Source of the DNA: Serripes groenlandicus
Taxonomy: Eukaryota; Mollusca; Bivalvia; Cardiida; Cardiidae
DNA length: 64,000 bases
Assembly (NCBI GenBank): GCA_031761405.1
Contig: JASEVX010000007.1
Coordinates: 39,363,248 to 39,427,247, forward strand
Direction: 5' to 3'
The translations under genes were made by a program, and so were the position numbers. How positions within the stretch are numbered: the first letter of the stretch is position 1; the number at the start of each line of letters is the position of its first letter. Below the pieces are notes generated by a model that saw nothing but the letters and a program-made list of their open reading frames with translations, did no database searches and was not told where the DNA came from. Positions 53,901 to 62,900 of the stretch are shown here, piece after piece.

Positions 53901-56900
53901 CAAGAACAATTTTCACCAAACATCACAGGAATGTTCCTTTGGTGGTCCTCTTTCAAAATTGTTCAAAGATTTAAATTCCATTGAGAACTTTGGTTGCTGC
54001 GGCATCAGAAAGGGGACAAAATGTCCAAACTTTAAAAATCTTCTCCTCCGAATCTGCCTGTCAGATTCAAATATAATTTGGTAGAAATGTTCCTTGGGTG
54101 ACCCTCTATAAAAAATTGATCAAGCCATACTGATTGGTCGAAAAACATGGCAGTCAGGCGGCATCAAAAAAGGGGCAAAATGACAATACTTTAATAAAGC
54201 ATCCTTATAAAAGTGCTTGTCTGATTTAAAGATAGTTTTGTAGAAATGTTCTTTCATTGATCATCTACATACTTTGTCAAGCCATATTGATTTGTTGAAA
54301 GGCATAGTAACCAAGCAGCATCAGAAAAGAAGTAAAATTAACTTTTTGCTTCAAATGACATATGGTTATTAGATTGATGGTCTAAGGGAGGTAACACTTG
54401 GCAGAGACTCTGCCAAGTGTTACCTCCCTTAGACCTTCAATCTGAGTATTATGCAAGGGGGCAAAAGGTCCAAACTTTAAAAATCTTCTCCTCCGAATCT
54501 GCCTGTCAGATTCAAATATAATATGGTAGAAATGTTCATTGGGTGACCCTCTATAAAAATTGTTCAAGCCATACTGATTGGTTGAAAAACATGGCAGTCA
54601 GGCGGCATCAAAAAAGGGGCAAAATGACAAAATTTGAAAATTCCATTTTTATTCAAATGCTTGTCTGATTTTAAGAAAATATAACATGAATCTTACTGTA
54701 ATGATCCTCTATTTAATTTGTTTAAGCCGTTTTGATTGGTTACACAATCATAGCAACCAGGCGTCATCACAAAAGGGGTAAATTGAACTTTTAGCTACAA
54801 ATGACAACCATCTCCTACCATTCCAATAGACCAATTACCACAAAACATCACAGGAATGTTCCTTTGGTGGTCCTCTTTCAAAATTGTTCAAAGATTAAAA
54901 TTCCAATGAGAACTTTGGTATCTGCGGCATCAGAAAGGGGACAAAATGTCAAAACTTTAAAAATCTTCTCCTCCGAATCTGCCTGTCAGATTCAAATATA
55001 ATTTGGTAGAAATGTTCCTTGGGTGACCCTCTATAAAAATTGTTCAAGCCATACTGATTGGTCGAAAAACATGGCAGTCAGGCGGCATCAGAAAAGGGGC
55101 AAAATGACAAAATTTGAAAATTCCATTTTTAGCTCCACTGGCTGAAAGCCAGTCGAGCTTATGTCATGGCGAATTGTCCGTCGTGCGTCCGTCCGTCCGT
55201 GCGTGCGTTAACTTTTTCCTTTAAACAACTTCTTCTCCCTAACCACTTGGCCAATTTGGTTGAAACTTCATGGGAAGCATCCTCTCAATGTCCTCTACTA
55301 AATTCCTTCAAATTTTTTTGATCCATTCAAAATTCTGGTTTCCATGGCAACCGAAAGAAAAAAATAGTGAGAACTTAAAAAATCTTCTTCTCCGAAAGTG
55401 TCTGGCCGATTTTCAAATAATTTTGTAGAAATGTTCCTTGGGTGACCCTTTATTAGATTCCTTCAAGAAATTTTGATTGGGCGAAAAACATGGCCGCCAG
55501 GGGGCGGGGCTTTTTTGCCTTATATAGCTATAGTGAAAACTTAAATAATCTTCTTCTCAAAAAGTGTTCAGCAGATTTTCAAATAATTATGTAGAAATGT
55601 TCCATGAGTGACCCTCTATCAGATTCCTTCAAGCCATGTTGATTGGTCGAAAAACATGGCCGCCAGGGGGCGGGGCTTTTTTGCCTTATATAGCTATAGT
55701 GAAAACTTAAATAATCTTCTTCTCAAAAAGTGTTCAGCAGATTTTCAAATAATTATGTAGAAATGTTCCATGGGTGACCCTCTATCAGATTCCTTCAAGC
55801 CATGTTGATTGGTCGAAAAACATGGCCGTCACAGGGCGGGGCTATTTTGCCTATATGGCTAAAGAGCAAACTTAAAAAATCTTCTCCTCCAAAAGTGTCA
55901 GGCCGATTTTCAAATAATTTTGTAGAAATGTTCCTTGTGTGAACCTTAATTAGATTCCTTCAAGAAATGTTGATTGGGCGAAAAACATGGCCGCCAGGGG
56001 GCGGGGCTTTTTTGCGTTATATAGCTATAGTGAAAACTTAAAACATCTTCTTCTCCGAAAGTGTTCAGCCGATTTTCAAATAATTTTGTAGAAATGTTCA
56101 TTGGGTGACCCTCTATCAGATTCCTTCAAGCCATGTTGATTGGTCGAAAAACATGGCCGCCAGAGGGCGGGGCTATTTTGACTTATATGACCATAGTGAA
56201 AACTTAAAAAATCTTCTCCTCCGAAAGTGTCAGGCATATTTTCAAATAATTATGCAGAAACATTCCTTTGGTGACACTCTACAAGATTCCTTTAAGCCAT
56301 GGTGGTTGGTAAAAAAAATAGCCACCACGGGGCAGGGCTGTTTGGAGATTTTATTTTTGCCTTATGGCCGTGGAGCGATACTGGCCCTCTTGGGCCTCTT
56401 GTTATAAAAGTGTTTGTCTGATTTTAAGAAAATATAATACGAATCTTACTGTAATGCTATTTAATTTGTGTAAGCCATTTTGATTGGTTACTCAATCATA
56501 TCAACCAGGCGTCATCACAAAAGGGGTAAATTGAACTTTTAGCTACAAATGACAACCAACTCCTACCATTCCAATAGACCAATTTCCACAAAACATCACA
56601 AGAATGTTCCTTTGGTGGTCCTCTTTCAAAATTGTTCAAAGATTTAAATTTCATTGAGAACTTTGGTTGCTGCGGCATCAGAAAGTGAGAAAAATACCCA
56701 AATTTTAAAATCCTTTTCCTCCATAATCTACTTGTGCTATTGCAAGATAATTTGGTAGAAATGTTTCTTAAGTGACCCTCTAAATAAACTGTTGAAGCCA
56801 TATTGATTTCGTTGAAAAACAGGGCAGCAAGGCGGCATCAGGAAAGGTGCAAAATGACAAAAACTTTATAATTCCATTCTTATTAAAGTTCTTGTTAGAT

Positions 56901-59900
56901 TTCAAGATATAAATGGCCTTTACTGATAAGCTGTTTCTTGAGAAGTGTCCACTCCTTTCAGTTTCATTTGCACTCCCTGATAAAATTTTCCAGATATTTG
57001 CAGTTAAATATTTGCTACTAATTTTCTATCAATTAGGTGATCGATTTAGGGCCATCTTGGCCCTCTTGTTTTATGTCTGGCATCTGTCTGTCCGTCACAC
57101 TTTTTCGTCACACTTTCAATGAGCTGGTGCAGGTGACACACATGTTCCGCGGAGCACTCCATTCTAGTTTAACTTTGTGTTAAGCTCAAAGTTAATTTTT
57201 TTTTTTTTTTTACATTTCATCAAAAGTACAAGTGCTAGGGTTTTCAGACTTCAGTCATAGTTATATCACATTGTATGTGGTAGCTAATGAGTGTTACCTA
57301 TTTTTGTGGTAAAAAACATGAATTTTGGTGGATTTTGATTGATTCATACCTACTCCATTTTTAGCTCACCTATGCACGAATTGCAAGGTCTATTGATCAC
57401 ATTTTGTCCGGCGTCGTGCGTCGTCAACATTTCAGCATGTTAACACTCTACAGGCTACATTTTGCATCCAATCTTCATGAAAGTTTATCAGAACATTCAT
57501 CTCCATCAAATCTTGGACAAGTTCGAAACTGGGCCTAATGAGGTCAAAAACGAGGTCACTAGGTCAAATTGAAGGGAAATCTTGTTTATACTCTGGAGGC
57601 CACATTTTCACTTTGAGCATGTTGAAACTTCAACATAATGTTTGTCTTGATGATATGTATATCAAGTTCGAACATGGGTCAAATCGGATCAAAAAGTAGG
57701 TTACTAGGTCAAATTGAAGGAAAATCTTGTTAACACTCCAGAGGCCGCAATTTTTGCTTCAGCAGTTTGAAATTTTGTCAGAATGTTTGTTTTAAAATTA
57801 TCTAGGTCAAGTTTGAATATGGGTCATATTGGGTCAGGAACTAGGTCAATAGGCCTAATTGAAGGGAAATCTTGTTAACACTGTAGAAGCTGCATTTTTT
57901 GCTACAGCATCTTGAAATGAAATCTAGGCCAAGTTCGAATATGGGTCATGTCTGGTCAAAAACTAGGTCAGTAGGCCAAATTGAAGGGTAATCTTGTTAA
58001 CACTGTAGAGGCCACATTTTCAATTTGAGTATTTTGAAACTTTATCAGAATGTTTGTCTTGATGATATGTAGGTCAAGTTCGAACACAGGTTATGATGGG
58101 TCAAATTGAAGGAAGACCTTGTTAACACCCTAGAGGCCGCAATTGTTGCTTCAGAAGTTTGAAATTTTGTCAGAATGTAGTTCAAATATGGGTCATATAG
58201 GGTCAGAAACTAGGTCACTAGGCCAAATTGAGGGAAAATGTTGTTAACTCTGTAGAAATCGCATGTTTTGCTTCAGCAGCTTGAAATTTGGTCAGAATGT
58301 TGAGCTGAATGATATCTAGGCCAAGTTCGAATATAGGTCATGCCGGGTCAAAAACTAGGTCACTAGGCCAAATTGAAGGAAAATCTTGTTTAACACTTTG
58401 GATGCTGCATTGTTTGCTAAAGCAGCTTGAAATTTGTTCAGAATGTTTGTCAAAATGATATCTAGGCCAAGTTCGAATATGGGTCATGCAGGGTTAAAAA
58501 CTAGGTCACTAGGCCAAATTGAAGGATAATCTTGTTAACACTCTGGATACTGCATTTTTAACTAGAGCATGATGAAACTTTATCAGAATGTTTTTCTTGA
58601 TGATATGTAAGTCAAGTTCGATCATGGGTCATGTTGGGTTAAAAAATAGGTCACTAGGTCAAATTGATGGAAACTTTTGTTAACTCTAGAGGCCGCATTT
58701 AAAGTCACTAGGCCGAATTGAAGGAAAATCTTGTCAACACTTTGGATGCTGCATTTTTAGATCACCTGAGCCGAAGGCTCAAGGTGAGCTATTCTGATCA
58801 CTTTTTGTCCGTCGTCCGGCGTTAACTTTTAGCTTTAAACATCATCTCCTCCCAAACTCCAAGGACAATTTCCGTGAAACATCACAGGACTGTTCCTCTG
58901 GTTGGCCTCTTTCAAAGTTGTTCAAAGATTTAAATTCCATTGAGAACTTTGGTTGCTGCGGCATCAGAAAGGGGGCAAAAGGTCCATTGGGTGACCCTCT
59001 ATAAAAATTGTTCAAGCCATACTGATTGGTTGAAAAACATGGCAGTCAGGCGGCATCAAAAAAGGGGCAAAATGACAAAATTTGAAAATTCCATTTTTAT
59101 ACAAATGCTTGTCTGATTTTAAGAAAATATAATACGAATCTTACTGTAATGATCCTCTATTTAATTTGTTTAAGTCGTTTTGATTGGTTTCACAATCATA
59201 GCAACCAGGCGTCATCACAAAAGGGGTAAATTGAACTTTTAGCTACAAATGACAACCATCTCCTACCATTCCAATAGACCAATTACCACAAAACATCACA
59301 GGAATGTTCCTTTGGTGGTCCTCTTTCAAAATTGTTCAAAGATTAAAATTCCAATGAGAACTTTGGTTGCTGCGGCATCAGAAAGGGGACAAAATGTCCA
59401 AACTTTAAAAATCTTCTCCTCCTAATCTGCCTGTCAGATTCAAATATAATTTGGTAGAAATGTTCCTTGGGTGACCCTCTATAAAAATTGTTCAAGCCAT
59501 ACTGATTGGTCGAAAAACATGGCAGTCAGGCGGCATCAGAAAAGGGGCAAAATGACAAAATTTGAAAATTCCATTTTTATGAAAGTGTTTGTCTGATTTT
59601 AAGAAAATATAATACGAATTTTACTGTAATGATCCTCTATTTAATTTGTTTAAGCCGTTTTGATTGGTTACACAATCATATCAACCAGGCGTCATCACAA
59701 AAAGGGTAAATTGAACTTTTAGCTACAAATGACAACCAACTCCTACCATTCCAATAGACCAATTTCCACAAAACATCACAAGAATGTTTCTTTGGTGGTC
59801 CTCTTTCAAAATTGTTCAAAGATTTAAATTCCATTGAGAACTTTGGTTGCTGCGGCATCAGAAAGTGAGAAAAATACCCAAATTTTAAAATCCTTTTCCT

Positions 59901-62900
59901 CCATAATCTACTTGTGCGATTGCAAGATAATTTGGTAGAAATGTTTCTTAAGTGACCCTCTAAATAAACTGTTGAAGCCATATTGATTTCGTTGAAAAAC
60001 AGGGCAGCAAGGCGGCATCGGGAAAGGTGCAAAATGACAAAAATTTTATAATTCCATTCTTATTAAAGTTCTTGTTAGATTTCAAGATATAAATGGCCTT
60101 TACTGATAAGCTGTTTCTTGAGAAGTGTCCACTCTTCTCAGTTTCATTTGCACTCCCTGATAAAATTTTCCAGATATTTGCAGTTAAATATTTGCTACTA
60201 ATTTACTATCAATTAGGTGATCGATTTAGGGCCATCTTGGCCCTCTTGTTTGCTTAAGCAGCTTGAAATTTTTTCAGAATGTTTGTCAAAATGATATCTA
60301 GGCCAAGTGCGAATATGGGTCATGCAGGGTTAAAAACTAGGTCACTAGGCCAAATTGAAGGATAATCTTGTTAACACTCTGGATACTGCATTTTTAACTT
60401 GAGCATGATGAAATAATATTTGTCTTAAAGATATCTAGGTCAAGTTCGAATATGGGCCATATTGGGTCAGAAACTAGGTCACTAGGCCAAATTGAAGGGT
60501 AATCTTGTTAACTCTGTAGAAGACGCATTTCTTGCTACAGCAGCTTGACATTTAATGAGAATGTTTATCTAAATGACATCTAAGCCAAGTTCGAATATGA
60601 GTCATGTAGGATCAAAAACTAGGTCACTATGCAAAATTAAAGGAAAATCTTGTTAACACTTTGGATGCCGCATTTGTTGCTTCAGCAGCTTGACATTTGG
60701 TCAGAACGTTTGTCTGAATTATATCTAGGTCAAGGAAAATATTGTTCAAACTCCGGATTTTTACTTTGAGCAAGTTGAAACTTTGTCAGAATGTTGTCTT
60801 GATGATAGTTAGTCAATGTTGGAATATGGGTCATATCAGGTAAAAAAATATAGATCACTAGGCCAAATGAAGGAAAATTCTTGTTAACACTGTGGAGGTT
60901 GCATTCAGAATAATTGTCTTGATGTGTTTTGCATTGCAGTACATTGTATAATTGAGCAATCCAGGGCCATCATGGCCATCTTGTTTGTTAGATTGACTTC
61001 ATATTTTGGACACAAATTTAATGAATAATGTTTTTGTGTCACCTGCGTAGCATGGTAGGCACTTAGGGATTACTTTTTTTTTTGTCCGGCGTCTGTCTGT
61101 CTGTCGTCACACTTTTTCGTCACGTTTTCAAATAACTTTTTTTCTACTCAAAGGATTACATTGAAACTTCTGACAAAATGTTTATATCAATGTGTGTGAT
61201 TGGTTCACAAAAGGGGGATAATCCAAATATTTTTTATATCAAGAGTTATTGCCCCTTTTCCATCAAAGATTTAAATTTTTAAATTACTTTTTCAAATTAC
61301 TTTTTTTCTACTCAAAGGATTGGATTCAAACTTCTGACAAATGTTTATATCAATCTTTGTGATGGGTTCACAAAAGGGGGATAATCCAAATATTTTTTAT
61401 ATCAGAGTTATTGCCCCTTTTCTGTCAAAATATTTCTGACAAGGCCCCGGCAGGTGACACACGTGCTCTGGGGAGCACTCCATTCTAGTTAAAAATGTTA
61501 AATTGTTTTTGGTGTCATACATTTGGATTTTTTTTTATGAATTTTGTGTACTTTTGGTCATTTGTCATGTTTATTTATTGGGGTTTTACGCCGCTTTCAA
61601 CATTATTTCAGTTATATCACGGCGACAGTTCACTTATTCATGATCCCTGGGTAAACAAACCAGTACTAGGCTAGATAATGTGCCTTGCCCAAGGGCACTC
61701 CACCATGACTGAGGTGCCGCGACTGGGGATCAAACCCGGGACACCCAGTTTCGAAATCCCCGACGCTAACCACTCGACCACAGTGGATTCATGTTTACAA
61801 ATATGTTGAGCTCAATGTTAAAGTCTTGTTATTTTACTTTTTGTCTTTTACACTTGCATTGATAGTCAAAGCAGGGGACAGCAATACATTTAATTATGCG
61901 TTATTCTTGTTATCATTCTAAATTCCTTATTTGACACTCATATCGTTGTGGGTACTCAAACGAATCGTCTCAGTGACATGATTTTTTTGCATACACACAA
62001 CATAGAGTTTGGTTGAGGAAGAAGAGGTACATTGTGGGGGAAAGACCCTCCTTATCTAGTCCTTTCCCCCAGTAGCGGGTTTCATGTTTGACCGCCCTCG
62101 GGCATTCACATTTCCTAGCCTAGTATTCGTTTGTTTAGCCAGATAAAACAAAATCTAGCCCTATGATTGAATCAATTATTTTAAAAACTGTTTCATGTTA
62201 CAGATACGGAGGCGTAGAAGCAGCCACATTCAGTGCTCTATGGAGTATTTACGATCAGATGCAATATGACAAATCTGTCAATATATACCAGCTATCCAAA
62301 CTGTATCACTTAAAACGATCTGGTGTTATTGGGAGTAAGGTATGTAAGGCTTAACACTAACCCTATTGAATGTATACAATCAGTATCTGTCTCCCCAAAT
62401 GAAACCTATCTGTGGTGTTGCAGTTGAGCATGTGGGAGGTTGCGAGTTCAATCCCTGGTGTCATACCAAAGACTTTAAAAATGGTAGTAATGGCTTTCCC
62501 TAAATTGCGCTCAGAGTTGTGGGGTAAGCAGTACGACTGACTGGCTGGTGTCAGGATAAATGGACCAGTAGTACTGGTAACTTACCCAGGAAACACTGAT
62601 ACATCTGAACAATTGTTACCTGTGTAAAACACCATACTAACAAAATAAAGTAGATTACTTTCAAAACATCAGGACAACAGTAAGGGAAATCTGTATCAAT
62701 GAATGTATCATTGTTGAATAATAAAGTCGGCAACATCATTAGCAATTTCTCATTTATCCTCAATGTTTTAAAAGATGTCTACTACAAATGCAGATGCATG
62801 AGAGAAATGTTGAAGGTCTAGTCTTTCCTTTAACATCCCCCGCAGAAAATTGGTTGTAAACATTGTGGAGCAATAAAAGATTGTGTGAGTATACAGGCTG

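Larger units (their letters stand above)
53799..57070 (+). mobile_element. HINE-like element, AGATCACC family, large copy
   Basis: Starts AGATCACCTAGAGCC (hairpin GAGCC/GGCTC), GTCCGTCGTCCG microsatellite, tandem units (CTTCTCCTCCGAATCTGCCT; GGCATCAGAAAGGGG). The 3' part has TAGGTGATC (inverse of the start), hairpin around GGGCCATCTTGGCCC and CTTGTT. Itself split at 55131-56403. Confidence 0.86.
53754..57169 (+). mobile_element. HINE-like element, GTGTCACC family, split
   Basis: Head GTGTCACCCTGCGTAGCATG to 53798, then tail from 57071 (GTCTGTCCGTCACAC, GCAGGTGACAC, ATTCTAGTT). The intact relative is at 61036-61490. Split by the AGATCACC element. Confidence 0.85.
53480..61912 (+). mobile_element. 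Outer HINE-like element of a nest (TGTCTCGCC-type tail)
   Basis: Pieces at 53480-53753, 57170-57362, 60986-61035 and 61491-61912 share the same unit (AAGTACTGGTACTAGGG, CTTCTTCATATTTTGTTGG) and end with TTTAATTATGCG then TTCTTGTT, the tail type of 38283-39111. The 5' end was not found. All other elements of this region sit inside it. Confidence 0.65.

Noticed and set aside
56105..60032. Frames of about 100 codons in 56-60 kb, including a near-identical minus-strand pair
   Set aside because: They are copies of the AGATCACC and AGCTCCAC element units; the pair reflects element duplication, not a gene.
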